This document shows, piece by piece, positions 52,725-63,394 of a stretch of DNA of 64,000 nucleotides. The position numbers and the translations under genes are program-made. The notes below the pieces were generated by a model that was not told the origin of the DNA, searched no databases, and was given only the letters and a program-made list of their open reading frames with translations. This stretch comes from Rhodopseudomonas sp. BAL398 (GTDB taxonomy: Bacteria; Pseudomonadota; Alphaproteobacteria; Rhizobiales; Xanthobacteraceae). The stretch is taken from the NCBI RefSeq assembly GCF_033001325.1, contig NZ_CP133114.1, forward strand, positions 62,001 to 126,000, read 5' to 3'. Numbering within the stretch: position 1 is the first letter of the stretch; each line of letters begins with the position of its first letter.

Positions 52725-53855
52725 TCAGTGCAGGACACCGAGTGTGTGAAGCGCGATAACGAACTCTTCGTCAGTAGGAATTGCACGAACCGCAATGCGA
52801 TGATCTGTACTGGCGCTTTCGCCCTCTTTTGAGAGGCCGATCCATTTCAGTCGCGCGCAAACGTTGTCGCGAATTTCCTGGCTGTGTTCGCCAATTCCCC
52901 CGGTGAAGACCAGCACGTCCACTCCATTCATGCTCGTCGCCATCACGAGGATCTGCTCGGCGACGCGGGCGCAGAACTGGTCAACGGCCTCCCTAGCTCT
53001 CGAATCCGAACTCGCGAGCAGCGTCCTCATATCGGCGGAAAGGCCGGACACGCCGAGCAGCCCGGATTTATGATAAAGCAGGTCCTCAATCGCGGCCGCG
53101 GACATGCGCTCCGACTGTTGCAGGTAAAGCAAGACGCCGGGATCGATAGAGCCGCTTCGCGTTGCCATCATGAGGCCATCGAGCGGCGTGAGACTCATCG
53201 TGGTGTTGACGCTTCGTCCATTGCGGATCGCACAGAGACTGCTTCCGCTTCCGAGATGAGCGACAACTATCCGCAGGTCACGCTGCTCGTATTGCTTCGC
53301 GATGTACTCGAAAGACAATCCATGAAAGCCATAGCGGCGAATGCCTTTCGCTTCATATTCGAGCGGCAGCGCAAAACGGCGATAAATCGGGGAAAGGTCG
53401 TGATGGAAGGCGGTGTCGAAGCACGCGACCTGGCGCAGCTTGTGTCGCGACGCCAGGAGACTGCGAACAAGATCGAGACAGGCCGGCTGGTGAAGCGGCG
53501 CCAGCGGCGTCAATCGATCGAAGTCCTGGACGATTTCGGTATCGATCAGGACGGGCGCCACATACTTCAAGCCCCCATGAACGATCCGATGACCAACCGC
53601 CACGAGCTCTCGGCCGTCGAGAAGCTGCTCCACTCGGTTTAACAAGGATGTGGCGAGATCGGCTTGCGGATCGACCGTCGGCGAATCAGCGCCTTGAACC
53701 GGCTTTCCAGCCGCATCCTTGATCGCGAAGTGGCCGTCCTTGCCGTGCAAATCCAGCAAACCGCGATAGAGAAGGACGGGCTCTGATGTATGCGGTTCGT
53801 ACAAAGCGAATTTGACGCTCGACGAGCCGGAATTGAGGGCCAGGATGGCTTTCAT
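52725..53855 (-). CDS. ackA: Acetate kinase
   Basis: 376-residue acetate kinase: ALNSGSSSVKFALYE at the start, GHRIVHGGLKY, the catalytic-arginine region CFDTAFHHDLSPIYRRFALP, VAHLGSGSSLCAIRNGRS and FTGGIGEHSQEIR are all present. It converts acetyl phosphate and ADP to acetate and ATP. It lies 12 bases after the phosphoketolase gene, whose product is acetyl phosphate, so the two make an operon that yields ATP from sugar phosphates without oxygen. Confidence 0.95.
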   Translation of the reverse strand: MKAILALNSGSSSVKFALYEPHTSEPVLLYRGLLDLHGKDGHFAIKDAAGKPVQGADSPTVDPQADLATSLLNRVEQLLDGRELVAVGHRIVHGGLKYVAPVLIDTEIVQDFDRLTPLAPLHQPACLDLVRSLLASRHKLRQVACFDTAFHHDLSPIYRRFALPLEYEAKGIRRYGFHGLSFEYIAKQYEQRDLRIVVAHLGSGSSLCAIRNGRSVNTTMSLTPLDGLMMATRSGSIDPGVLLYLQQSERMSAAAIEDLLYHKSGLLGVSGLSADMRTLLASSDSRAREAVDQFCARVAEQILVMATSMNGVDVLVFTGGIGEHSQEIRDNVCARLKWIGLSKEGESASTDHRIAVRAIPTDEEFVIALHTLGVLH

Positions 53856-53867
53856 TTTTTCACGCCC

Positions 53868-56249
53868 TCAGTCCATCGCTTCCTTGTTCTGCCAGTGCCA
53901 GTCCTGCACCTCCGGCATGTCTTCGCCATGTTCGCGAATATAGCGGTGGTGCTCGATCAGCTTGGCATGAAACGTCTGCCGCGCCGACGTGCCTGTGCGA
54001 GCAAGCGCTGGAACGCGTTCGATCGCCGCGATCGCCAGATGGTACCGATCAAGCTCGTTGAGGACGACCATGTCGAACGGCGTCGTCGTCGTGCCTTTTT
54101 CGCGAAAGCCGTGGACATGCATGTTGTCGTGATTGGCCCTGTTATAGGCCAGGCGGTGGATCATGTAAGGATAGCCGTGGTAAGCAAAAATCACCGGCGT
54201 GTCGGGTGGAAGTATCCGATCGTACTCCTTGTCGGAAAGACCGTGCGGATGCTGTTCCTGCGGCTGCAGCGCCATCAGGTCCACCACGTTCACCACGCGG
54301 ATGCCGAGATCAGGAAAGGCTTCACGCAGTAGCGTGACGGCAGCGAGCGTCTCCAATGTCGGAACGTCGCCGGCACAGGCCATCACCACATCCGGAGATT
54401 CGGCTTTTTCCGTTCCGGCCCACGACCAGATGCCGATGCCGGCGGCGCAGTGTGCTTCGGCTTCCGGCATCGAGAGCCATTGCGGCGCCGGCTGCTTGCC
54501 GGCAACGATGACATTGATACGATCGTAGGTCCGTAGGCAGTGATCGGTCACCCACAAGAGGGTGTTGGCATCGGGCGGGAAGTAGATGCGGACAATGTCG
54601 GCATCCTTGTTGGCAACGAGATCGACGAACCCGGGATCCTGATGACTGAAGCCGTTGTGATCCTGGCGCCAGACATGCGAACTCAGGAGATAGTTAAGCG
54701 ACGCGATCGGCCGCCGCCAAGGAAGACGTCGCGACACTTCCAGCCACTTCGCATGCTGATTGAACATTGAATCGACAATGTGAACGAATGCCTCGTAACA
54801 ATTGAACAGACCGTGCCGTCCGGTCAGGAGATAGCCTTCGAGCCAGCCCTGGCACAGGTGCTCGCTCAGGACTTCCATGACGCGGCCGTCTTGCGCGAGA
54901 TGGACGTCATAATGCTTGATCGGTTCCATCCACACCCGGTCGGTTGCCTCGAACACGTCATCCAACCGATTTGAGCTGGTCTCGTCGGGGCCCATCAGCC
55001 GGAATGTTCTTGCTTCCGCGTTGAGCCGGATCACGTCACGCAGAAAGCTGCCCATGACCCGGGTCGCTTCAGCCATAAGAGTGCCGGGTGCCGATACCTC
55101 GACCGCGTGCGCGCGATAGTCGGGCAGTTCCAGCTTGCGCTTTAGCGTTCCGCCATTCGCGTGCGGATTGGCGCCCATCCGGCGGCCGCCGACCGGGGCT
55201 AGCGCCTGCAGATCCGGGAGCAGACGCCCATCGGCATCAAATAGCGTTTCGGGCAGATAGCTCCGCATCCAGGCTTCGAGGATATCTAGGTGGGCGGGAT
55301 TGGTCCTCACTTGGTCGATAGGCACCTGGTGCGCCCGCCAGAAGCCTTCGACCTTTTTGCCATCGACTTCCTTTGGACCGGTCCAACCCTTGGGGCTACG
55401 AAGCACAATCATCGGCCAACGCGGCCGGCTCACTTTGCCGGCGCTCCTGGCATCGCGCTGGATATCCGCGATCCGATCGAGCGCCTCGTCGACCACCACC
55501 GCCATCCGCTGATGCATCTTGGCAGGGTCATCCCCTTCGACGGCCAGCGGCTCGTGTCCATAACCTCTCAGCAGATTGAACAACTCGTCATCGTCAAGAC
55601 GGCCGAGGATGGTCGGATTGGCGATCTTGTATCCGTTGAGATGCAGGATCGGCAGGACGGCGCCATCATGGACCGGATTGAGGAATTTGTTCGAGTGCCA
55701 GGATGCTGCGAGCGGACCGGTCTCAGCCTCACCGTCACCAATGACGCAGGCGACAACGAGATCCGGATTATCGAAAGCGGCGCCATAGGCGTGAACGAGC
55801 GCATAGCCGAGTTCGCCGCCTTCATGGATCGAGCCGGGCGTCTCCGGCGCGGCGTGGCTGGGAATGCCACCCGGAAAGGAAAACTGACGGAAGAGCTTTC
55901 GCAGGCCATCCATGTCGCGGCCGATATCGGGGTAGATCTCGGTGTAAGTGCCTTCGAGGTAGGTATTTGCCACCATGCCCGGTCCGCCGTGACCGGGGCC
56001 GCAGACGTAGATCATGTCCAGGTCACGGGCTTTGATGACGCGGTTGAGATGGGCATAGATGAAGTTCAAGCCCGGTGTCGTGCCCCAGTGGCCGAGTAGC
56101 CGTGGTTTGATGTGTTCCGGCTTCAGCGGCTTGCGGAGTAAAGGGTTGTCTAAAAGATAGATCTGGCCGACCGACAAATAATTTGCGGCGTGCCAATAGC
56201 GGTCGATGAGTGCAAGGTCGATTTCTGAAGCGGAGTCGGCCATGGTCAT
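53868..56249 (-). CDS. xfp: Xylulose-5-phosphate / fructose-6-phosphate phosphoketolase
   Basis: 793-residue thiamine-diphosphate enzyme that splits xylulose 5-phosphate or fructose 6-phosphate with phosphate to give acetyl phosphate. Family signatures: [53 protein letters not shown], the thiamine site [20 protein letters not shown], and SHQDPGF later. Length is normal. GAGGGACG precedes ATG 56249 (ATG 56243 also possible). It is first gene of the operon with ackA. Confidence 0.95.
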   Translation of the reverse strand: MTMADSASEIDLALIDRYWHAANYLSVGQIYLLDNPLLRKPLKPEHIKPRLLGHWGTTPGLNFIYAHLNRVIKARDLDMIYVCGPGHGGPGMVANTYLEGTYTEIYPDIGRDMDGLRKLFRQFSFPGGIPSHAAPETPGSIHEGGELGYALVHAYGAAFDNPDLVVACVIGDGEAETGPLAASWHSNKFLNPVHDGAVLPILHLNGYKIANPTILGRLDDDELFNLLRGYGHEPLAVEGDDPAKMHQRMAVVVDEALDRIADIQRDARSAGKVSRPRWPMIVLRSPKGWTGPKEVDGKKVEGFWRAHQVPIDQVRTNPAHLDILEAWMRSYLPETLFDADGRLLPDLQALAPVGGRRMGANPHANGGTLKRKLELPDYRAHAVEVSAPGTLMAEATRVMGSFLRDVIRLNAEARTFRLMGPDETSSNRLDDVFEATDRVWMEPIKHYDVHLAQDGRVMEVLSEHLCQGWLEGYLLTGRHGLFNCYEAFVHIVDSMFNQHAKWLEVSRRLPWRRPIASLNYLLSSHVWRQDHNGFSHQDPGFVDLVANKDADIVRIYFPPDANTLLWVTDHCLRTYDRINVIVAGKQPAPQWLSMPEAEAHCAAGIGIWSWAGTEKAESPDVVMACAGDVPTLETLAAVTLLREAFPDLGIRVVNVVDLMALQPQEQHPHGLSDKEYDRILPPDTPVIFAYHGYPYMIHRLAYNRANHDNMHVHGFREKGTTTTPFDMVVLNELDRYHLAIAAIERVPALARTGTSARQTFHAKLIEHHRYIREHGEDMPEVQDWHWQNKEAMD

Positions 56250-56294
56250 ACGTCCCTCAGATATCGGGATAAAACATCCGGCCCATCCCGGAGT

Positions 56295-57557
56295 TCACTT
56301 CGATTGGTCAGAACGAGCAACCCGCGGTCCGCTCACGACCCCGTCACTTTCCCATCCGAACACAGAGCGTCCACCGAGCGAAACCGATTTATTTCTCTCA
56401 TCGGTCACAAATGCGTCGAATGACGGACCGCTCGCGGATTTCTCCAAGCGCCGTGACTGTTCGTCGAGCCGCTTGAGCGCGAGTATCCGCTCGTCAACGC
56501 CGAGCTTCGCTTGCTGCACGGCCGATTTTAGAACGCGAATAGTCTCGTCATAGACTTTGATCGGCACGGGGTAGGGGTGGCGATCCTTGCCGCCGTGCGC
56601 CAGTGAAAACCGCGCGGGATCGCGGAAACGAAACGGCGCGCCATGGATGACTTCCGCGACCATGGCCAGTGATTGGACCGTGCGGGCGCCGACGCCCGGC
56701 GTCAGCAGCAATTCGGGAAAATCCACCGGTCCGCGTTCCGCTGCGGCCGCGAGCGTGCCGTGAAGCCGGCGCGTGAAGACGTCGCTCGCGCGCACGTCGT
56801 GGTGCGCCGGCATGATGAGATGTGGCAATTCAGGCTGTGCTACTGCCGGAGCATTTAGGGCTTGGTATTCGCGAATGATGCCCGTCGGTCCGAGGTCGCC
56901 CAGCATTTCGACTTGAGCGGAGCGCGATTGTTTAGCGCGTCGGTCCGTGAGGTTGACGATCTCGCCCTGGGCCGGGCCGTCGATGGCGCTGTGCGGCTCC
57001 TCGACGAAACTACTTAGATTCTGCGAATGCCAATGGTATCGCCGGGCCTGCCGCTTGTCGCCGTTCATGCCCTGCTGAACGACGGTCCACTTCCCATCAT
57101 CGGTGACGAAGAAGCCGTGCAGGTAGAGATCGAAACCGTCCTGCACCGCCGCGCTGTCGACCTTGGCGACCAAGCGGCTGGCGCGTGTCAGCGCGCCCGC
57201 ATCGAAGCCGGTGCGCTCGCCGAGCATAATCAGTTCATCGGGCGTGCGGCGCGAATGTCGTCCGCGACCCCCGCAGACGTGGATGCCGAGCTCCTGCTGC
57301 AGCGGCCCAAGACCGCGTTTCAGCGCGCCGATGACGCTGGTGGTGATGCCGGACGAATGCCAATCCATCCCCATCACGGCGCCGAACGACTGGAACCAGA
57401 ACGGATGCGACAGCCGCTCGAGGAATTCGTTTCGGCCATAGTGGTGGACGACAGCTTGCGTGATGATTGCACCGAGCGTGGCCATGCGTTCGGCGAGCCA
57501 GGGTGGGACACGTCCGCCGTGCAGCGGGAGATCGGCGCTTCCGGTTCGCCGCGCCAT
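56295..57557 (-). CDS. DUF763 family protein
   Basis: 420 residues of the DUF763 family: RTGSADLPLHGGRVPPWLAE at the start, GMDWHSSGITTSVIGALKRG, GIHVCGGRGRHSRRTPDEL, and LLTPGVGARTVQSLAMVAEV, which contains a helix-hairpin-helix-like turn suggesting DNA binding. The reaction is unknown. The family often sits by DNA repair genes, and here it shares one base with the AlkB gene upstream, so a joint role in DNA repair is plausible. Confidence 0.85.
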   Translation of the reverse strand: MARRTGSADLPLHGGRVPPWLAERMATLGAIITQAVVHHYGRNEFLERLSHPFWFQSFGAVMGMDWHSSGITTSVIGALKRGLGPLQQELGIHVCGGRGRHSRRTPDELIMLGERTGFDAGALTRASRLVAKVDSAAVQDGFDLYLHGFFVTDDGKWTVVQQGMNGDKRQARRYHWHSQNLSSFVEEPHSAIDGPAQGEIVNLTDRRAKQSRSAQVEMLGDLGPTGIIREYQALNAPAVAQPELPHLIMPAHHDVRASDVFTRRLHGTLAAAAERGPVDFPELLLTPGVGARTVQSLAMVAEVIHGAPFRFRDPARFSLAHGGKDRHPYPVPIKVYDETIRVLKSAVQQAKLGVDERILALKRLDEQSRRLEKSASGPSFDAFVTDERNKSVSLGGRSVFGWESDGVVSGPRVARSDQSK

Positions 57558-58189
57558 CAGCTCGACGATCCTTTTTGATCGGCCGACGGGACATCGCCAC
57601 CGCTTTTCAAAGTACGTAGTGTCACCGAATAACGCAGCTCATCGACAGCGGAAATGCTGTGCTCCCACTCCAGCCGGGAAGCCCCTGACATCTTGTAAAC
57701 CGACCTCGGCTCAACCTCGAGGGCAAGGCGCTCCCACGTATCGCCAAGCGTCCGGCGGAAGCGAAGCTTGCACGAAGAGGCGAGGGAGATGCCGAATATC
57801 CGATCGAAATGCGGTTTGTCGCGGTGCCAGCCGATACCGACGCCGGGTTGGTACTCGGTGCAGAGGATTTGGGCGACGCGTATGCCGGGACCGCCGAATG
57901 TTTCAATCCGATGGATCAGCGGATTGAGCCAGCACGGAATAGGATCCGCTGGCAGAAGACGGCGCGCCGAATAATCGTAGCGCCAGCCAAACGAGGCCAC
58001 GCGGCGCTTTCCCTCATATTGGCCGAACTGGAACGGCTGAAGCGGGAGGCCCGATGCGTGTCCGACGAGTTCCAACTCCTCCTCCCGGGAGATGAAGCCC
58101 GGGACATAATCAAGCCCCTCCGGAAGGCGGGCTTTTTCTGCAAAAAGGGCAAGCTGATCGGGCAATCCGGCTCCTTCGCGCGCTACCAT
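57557..58189 (-). CDS. alkB: AlkB-type 2-oxoglutarate-dependent dioxygenase
   Basis: About 210 residues. The iron-binding H-x-D lies in GIGWHRDKPHFD, the second histidine in LEWEHSISAVDELRYSVTLR, and the 2-oxoglutarate arginine closes the same stretch. The AlkB family removes methyl groups from damaged bases or nucleic-acid-associated proteins. ATG 58189 is chosen because homology begins there; the frame is open to 58291. The stop overlaps the DUF763 start by one base, and the gene diverges from the SulP remnant. Confidence 0.85.
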   Translation of the reverse strand: MVAREGAGLPDQLALFAEKARLPEGLDYVPGFISREEELELVGHASGLPLQPFQFGQYEGKRRVASFGWRYDYSARRLLPADPIPCWLNPLIHRIETFGGPGIRVAQILCTEYQPGVGIGWHRDKPHFDRIFGISLASSCKLRFRRTLGDTWERLALEVEPRSVYKMSGASRLEWEHSISAVDELRYSVTLRTLKSGGDVPSADQKGSSS

Positions 58190-58212
58190 GGCCAAGTTGA
58201 TATGGGGTCCTG

Positions 58213-59688
58213 ATGCGAGTGGAGAAGACCCGAGGTAGAGGCGATTTCGCCCTCCGGCAAATTGATTTTGCAAAGCCTTGCAACAGTCCAAATGAGCGTG
58301 ATGCGAATTTCTTGGTTGGCGAGGGTCAATTGATCTTGGTTCGCGACGGTCATGCGCTTAAGAAGGGTTCTTTCCCACTCTCGGCGGTTCGCGCAGTGCC
58401 CGACGGCTCTTCCACAGCCCACCTCTATCGTCCCAAGCTCGCCATGGTATGGGCCGAGGGTTATCGACTTGAGGCCTTCAGAGCCGACGTGATGGCGGCG
58501 CTGACAGTCGCCATTGTCGCTCTTCCACTCTCTATGGCAATTGCGGTCGCGTCCGGCGTTTCTCCGGACCGCGGTCTTTATACGTCGATCATCGGCGGCG
58601 CGCTGGTTTCCGCATTGGGCGGAAGCCGCTTCCAGATTGGCGGGCCCGCTGGCGCGTTTATCGTACTGGTCTCCGCCACCGTAACACGGTTTGGCCTCGA
58701 CGGACTTTTGCTTACGGTCTTGTTATCGGGGCTCATGATGACCGTGATCGGGGTGTTGAGGCTCGGATCGCTCATCCGCTACATTCCCCACGCCGTCACT
58801 GTCGGCTTCACCTGCGGAATAGCGGTGACGATTCTCGCGAGCCAGCTAAAGGATTTGGGCGGCCTGACGCTCGCGGGGCCCGAACCTGGCCCCCTCTTTC
58901 CGAAGCTCTCGGCTCTGGCGAATGTCCTGCCGACACTCACTCCAGCAGCCGCAGCGATCGGCATCGGAACGGCGACGCTCATCTTTGTCCTCCGCAGCTG
59001 GCGGCCGACATGGCCCGGAATGTTGGTGGCGGTTGCGTTGGCCTCTCTCGTCGCCCTCATTTTCCACGCTCCGATAGAGACGATCGGAAGTCACTTCGGA
59101 GGAATCCCGCATGGCCTTCCCGAGCCCCGTCTCCCACTGATTTCGCAGTCTTTGCTGGTGCAAGTGCTGCCCACTGCGCTGTCCTTCACTCTGCTCGGAG
59201 GTATTGAAAGTTTATTGTCGGCGAAGGTCGCGGATGGCATGACAGGAAGGAAGCATCGTTCCAACATGGAACTGGTCGCTCAGGGCATCGCCAATATTGC
59301 TTCTGCGTTTTTTGGCGGCATCAGCGTCACCGGAACGATCGCACGGACAGCAACAAATATTCGCGCTGGCGCACGCAGCCCGCTTTCATGAATTATGCAT
59401 GCGGGCTTCCTGCTGATCTTTATGCTCGTGGCGGCGCCGTTGGCCAGCTACATCCCTCTCTCCGCGCTGGCCGGTGTCTTGGTGGCGGTGTGCTGGAATA
59501 TGGCCGAGAAGGAGGAATTTACGCGCCTGCTCCGCCATTGGCGGAGTGCGAGCGTCCTCCTCGCCACCTTCGTTCTCACGCTTGTTGAAAGCCTCACAAT
59601 CGGAATCATCGCCGGTTGCCTTGTAGCGACGGCGTTAGGGCTTGTTGAACGGCTCGGTCGAAGTCGGGATAACTCAACGACGCTATAG
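58213..59688 (+). pseudogene. SulP-family anion transporter interrupted by an in-frame stop
   Basis: The membrane part of a SulP (sulfate/bicarbonate permease) protein: FRADVMAALTVAIVALPLSM, FQIGGPAGAFIVLVSA, LLGGIESLLSAKVADGMTGR and GTIARTATNIRAGARSP. A TGA at 59389-59391 stops the frame, and homology continues in the same frame (MHAGFLLIFMLVAAPLASYI) to 59688. A single G-to-T change in a glycine codon (GGA to TGA) would explain it. The C-terminal STAS domain is missing. The true start is probably near GTG 58396 or ATG 58444. Separate translation from ATG 59398 is possible but unlikely to give a transporter. Confidence 0.8.
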
Positions 59689-59943
59689 TGTCGTTTCCGT
59701 TTCGGCTTATCGAACGTAAGCTTCGCCAAGGGCGGCGACTGTCAGCAAAATGCCAGCGACTCTGTGGAACTCTCGCCTCTTGGCGTCGCTGTGAGATCGC
59801 CCCGCCGAGGAGTTTCATCGAATGCGACGCAATAATATCGTCATTCATTAACCGCTCCGTATTAGGGCCTGCTTTGCTACCTCGATGTTAACGTCCGGCA
59901 TAGTATTCGTCGCCAGGCGCAAAGCAGATGCGACGGACCGGGA

Positions 59944-61077
59944 ATGCCATTTCGAACAGAAACAGTACGTAATAGCGTCCATGTAGAGCTTGTACGTAGC
60001 ATTTACACCACGCTGACGCCGACGACGATTATGTCGGTCGGCTTCGTGCTGTCGTTCAGCGCAATGGCGTTCGCAGCGCATGACATCATCCTCATGGCCT
60101 GCGCGCTCATCGGGGTTCTGTCGAGCGGCGCGCGGATCGCTGTACTCATTCTCGGTCGTGGGAAGTCCGCAGCGCCGCATCTCGATGTCCATGAGGCCCG
60201 CCTGCTGGAACAGCGGTTCGCGATTGCCTACTACCAATTTGCAGCGGTCCTCGGTTCGTCGGCAGCCTATGTCTTTACGCTGGAACCGGCGCGGTTCCAT
60301 ATGCTCACGGTCTGCCTCCTTGTCGGTTACGGGGCAGGCGCGGCAGCGGGCGTCGGTTTACGTCCGAGGATCGCGATTCCCAGCATGATCATCGGCATCG
60401 TTCCAGCCACGGTGGCCGCGGCACTACGTTGGGATCCGATTTACTGGGCGACGGCCGCGATGATGATCGCATTGCTCGCTGGCGGCGCGCAAAGCGTGCT
60501 TGCGCGATCGGCCGCAGCCAGTATCGAGATCGCGAAACGGTTGACATTCGAAGCATTGGCGCGCCGAGACGTGCTGACGACTTTGCCAAACCGGCTTGCA
60601 CTGCGGGAGTGGTTCGATAGCCATATCGCAATCGCCGACAATCGCGCGTTGCTCGCCGTCCATTGTCTCGATCTTGATAAATTCAAACCGGTGAACGACG
60701 TATTCGGTCATCCCGTCGGCGACGGCTTGCTCAAGGCGATTGCGACGCGCCTGACGAATTCGCTTCGTCCCGGCGACATCGCGGCCCGGCTCGGAGGCGA
60801 TGAATTCGCCGTCATCCAGCGCGATCTGCGCAATGTTGAAGAAGCCGCCGCCCTCGCGCAACGCTTGCGAAGCGCGATCGCCGAGCCGTTCTCAATCCAG
60901 GGCCATGAGATCAGCGTCTCGACTTGCGTTGGCTATGCGCTGTGTCGCCGCTCATCGGCTGACCTTGACGAGCTTCTCTGCTCCGCTGATCAAGCCCTTT
61001 ACATCGCCAAGAACACTGGAACGGGCGTCGAATATAATGACGTGCTGATGAAAGCCATGGGGCGCTTGGCAGCCTGA
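59944..61077 (+). CDS. Membrane-bound diguanylate cyclase (GGDEF)
   Basis: 377 residues. The N-terminal half has about five transmembrane helices (MASE-like sensor). The C-terminal half is a GGDEF domain with RRDVLTTLPNRLALREWF, LDLDKFKPVNDVFGHPVGD and the intact catalytic motif ARLGGDEFAVIQ, so it should make cyclic di-GMP. No EAL domain and no clear RxxD inhibitory site are seen. ATG 59944 has only a weak ribosome site (GGGA). About 255 bases before it hold no gene. Confidence 0.88.
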   Translation: MPFRTETVRNSVHVELVRSIYTTLTPTTIMSVGFVLSFSAMAFAAHDIILMACALIGVLSSGARIAVLILGRGKSAAPHLDVHEARLLEQRFAIAYYQFAAVLGSSAAYVFTLEPARFHMLTVCLLVGYGAGAAAGVGLRPRIAIPSMIIGIVPATVAAALRWDPIYWATAAMMIALLAGGAQSVLARSAAASIEIAKRLTFEALARRDVLTTLPNRLALREWFDSHIAIADNRALLAVHCLDLDKFKPVNDVFGHPVGDGLLKAIATRLTNSLRPGDIAARLGGDEFAVIQRDLRNVEEAAALAQRLRSAIAEPFSIQGHEISVSTCVGYALCRRSSADLDELLCSADQALYIAKNTGTGVEYNDVLMKAMGRLAA

Positions 61078-61141
61078 AATGCCGCACAACCGGCCGCGTC
61101 ATTTCGTTCTCGTGCATCGACGACCCCGAGACGCCCATTAG

Positions 61142-61509
<368 letters not shown>

Positions 61510-61629
61510 GTTCGTATCCTCTTTCGGTTCTCGGGTCGCGACCACCGCGGCCTCGATGGCGGTCGTTGACCGGAGGCGATCGGACCGCACCCCAAGGGCC
61601 GCCACGCAGTAGAGGGCGGCCAGGGCGAG

Positions 61630-61679
61630 GCTTTCTTGCCCCGCGAGGAATGGGCGCGCAGCGGCCAGGGGAAGAAAGC
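61630..61679 (-). promoter_or_regulatory. Structured leader of DUF736, radC-RNA-like
   Basis: GCTTTCTTGCCCC (61630-61642) pairs with GGGGAAGAAAGC (61668-61679) with one bulged G. Inside it is GCGAGGAATG (61643-61652), identical to the element in the SSB-like gene's leader, and AGGGGAA recurs at the right arm. Shared fold plus shared bases in two unlinked leaders argues for one RNA element. Confidence 0.45.
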
Positions 61680-62078
61680 GGAGAACGGCCGTTGCGGTCT
61701 TGGAATCGAGGCGGAGCGCAGCGACGACGGCCTTCGGTTAGACATGCCAAATCGAGGACGCACTGGGCGCGGCAAGCCAACCGAGAGGATGTAACTGGCG
61801 ACGGGCACCTCACCGCAGCGACGGTCGCCGTGCCGACGATGAAACGAGCCTTCCACCTGAGGTACATCCCGCGCGATCGATGCACCGGCAATGCCCCCGA
61901 ACGCACTTCGCAGTTCGCCAAGCTGTCGCCGTCTCCGAAGACGCCGATCCAGGCAGACCCGATCACCTCGGGCTGACAGTGACGGCCCCGTCGCCGCACT
62001 GCCAGCCACGCCCCTGATGAGGTGACGAGGAAGTCTCGTCATTCCCGGACGCAGAACCCGCACAGCGGTTCACATGCG

Positions 62079-62104
62079 AAGGCCCCGCCACGAGGCGAGG
62101 CCTT
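62079..62104 (-). terminator. Hairpin downstream of ardC
   Basis: AAGGCCCCGCC / GGCGAGGCCTT, 11-bp arms, 4-base loop, the same sequence as the hairpin after DUF736. It is fully paired (one U-G) in the minus-strand RNA and has no T run. Confidence 0.6.
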
Positions 62105-62164
62105 GGTGAGCTCGCGAAGAGCTAGCGGTGGACGACAAGAAATCCGAGCGCAATGTCCTTGCGC

Positions 62165-63091
62165 TTATGCCGCCTCGTTGACCTCTGCTGCTTTCGGCTG
62201 GAGGCCGTGCAAGAACGTCACGGCGCGCTGCGCGTGCGCGGCAGCAGAGAAGATGAAGCGCTTGTCATTGGAGAGCACCTCCAACCACGATGCGAGGTAG
62301 CTCGCGTGGTCCGCGCGCGGATCGAGTTCGGGCACGATCCCGAGGTCTGCGCTGAGGAAGCAGGCGCCGAGCTCCGCGACCAGCTCTTCGCGGGCGCGCT
62401 CGCTGCGGTCCTTGGCGTAACGGCTGAGATCGCGGTTGACGCGATGTGCCGGCGCCGTCCAGTGCACGCACTCATGCGCGAGGGTGGCCGTGTAGCTCTC
62501 CGCGTCGCGGAAGCTCTCGAACGGCGGCATCTGGATGAGGTCGAGCGATGGCGCGAAATACGCCTTGTCGCCACCGTGCCGGATCGTCGCGGCGGTATTG
62601 GCGAAGAAGGCGTCCGCATGTGCGATGCGCTGCGCCGGCGGCGTGCTCGGAACACCGGCCTTGTAGTACTGCTCGGGCAGATCATCGATCTGGTCGACAC
62701 AGAACACCGTATAGACGCGCAGGAACGGCACCGTCCGCTCGACGTCATCTCCGTTGTCGTCCGTCTCCGTCTTGGTGACCTTGTTGGCGTAGACCACTAT
62801 CGTTCCGCTCTCGCCTTTGCGGATGTGGCCGCCGAGTTCGAGCGATTGCTTGAATGTCATCCACGTCGACGACGCGAAGCCGCGCGCGACGGCTTCCGAC
62901 CACAGCAACACGACGTTGATGCCCTGGTACGGCATTCCATTGTGGCGCAGCGGCCGGGTGATGCGACCGGCGGCATTTGCTGTGCTCCAAGGCCTCACCC
63001 ACGGCCGCACCCCGCGCTCCAGGTCGGCGACGATGCGATTGGTGATGCGCGCGTAGACGTCGGCGCGCGGCTTCTCTTCCATCCTGCTCAT
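62165..63091 (-). CDS. ardC: ArdC-family antirestriction protein
   Basis: 308 residues. The N-terminal ssDNA-binding domain (DVYARITNRIVADLERGVRP, MPYQGINVVLLWSEAVARGF) is followed by a zincin-like metallopeptidase domain with the motif LAHECVHWT and a downstream glutamate in REELVAELGACFL. ArdC proteins protect incoming plasmid DNA from host restriction during conjugation. GGAGG lies 7 bases before ATG 63091. It is followed by a strong hairpin and preceded by a 300-base GC-rich leader. Confidence 0.92.
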   Translation of the reverse strand: MSRMEEKPRADVYARITNRIVADLERGVRPWVRPWSTANAAGRITRPLRHNGMPYQGINVVLLWSEAVARGFASSTWMTFKQSLELGGHIRKGESGTIVVYANKVTKTETDDNGDDVERTVPFLRVYTVFCVDQIDDLPEQYYKAGVPSTPPAQRIAHADAFFANTAATIRHGGDKAYFAPSLDLIQMPPFESFRDAESYTATLAHECVHWTAPAHRVNRDLSRYAKDRSERAREELVAELGACFLSADLGIVPELDPRADHASYLASWLEVLSNDKRFIFSAAAHAQRAVTFLHGLQPKAAEVNEAA

Positions 63092-63320
63092 TTCAACAAC
63101 CTCCGGTTCGGAGGCCGCGCCTGTCGCGGCCCCTCACGGGGTCCGCGGCGGCGGCATCTCGCGCTCGCGCACCCACCGGGCCGCAGCGGAGCGGAGGACG
63201 GCGCAGCCGTTGCGCGTGCGCGGCATCCGCCGCATGGACCGCGAACCGGGAGGGGCCGTCGGCGCGGAGCGTCGCTCTTCTCTTTCTCATCGGGTTTGTC
63301 TTGGTTTTGCCGGCGACACG

Positions 63321-63350
63321 AAAAAGGGCCGGTCTCACAACCGGCCCTTA
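63321..63350 (-). terminator. Rho-independent terminator
   Basis: On the minus strand AAGGGCCGG / CCGGCCCTT forms a perfect 9-bp stem with an 8-base loop, followed by TTTTT. It ends the transcript of the gene at 63395-63982. Confidence 0.8.
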
Positions 63351-63367
63351 GAGTGAGCGAAGTGAAA

Positions 63368-63387
63368 GGCGGGGCCCAAGCCCCGCC
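63368..63387 (-). terminator. GC-rich hairpin just after the 195-residue gene
   Basis: GGCGGGGC / GCCCCGCC, perfect 8-bp stem with a 4-base loop, 7 bases after the stop codon. It resembles the hairpin after the SSB-like gene and lies just before the true terminator, so it may serve RNA stability. Confidence 0.6.
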
Positions 63388-63394
63388 CTGAGGC

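Larger units (their letters stand above)
61510..62164. other. Gap between DUF736 and ardC
   Basis: About 655 bases. The left part is the DUF736 leader with the folded element. The middle shows no gene with a ribosome site or family likeness. The right part (62079-62104) is the ardC 3' hairpin. Long open frames here come from high GC content. Confidence 0.55.
63092..63394. other. Leader of ardC and 3' end of the neighbouring transcript
   Basis: About 300 bases without a gene. Near ardC are two short hairpins (CCTCCG/CGGAGG and CCCC/GGGG with a TCAC loop on the plus strand), which may be a folded leader. It lacks the GCGAGGAATG element. Further right are two hairpins belonging to the end of the 63395-63982 gene. 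Confidence 0.5.
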
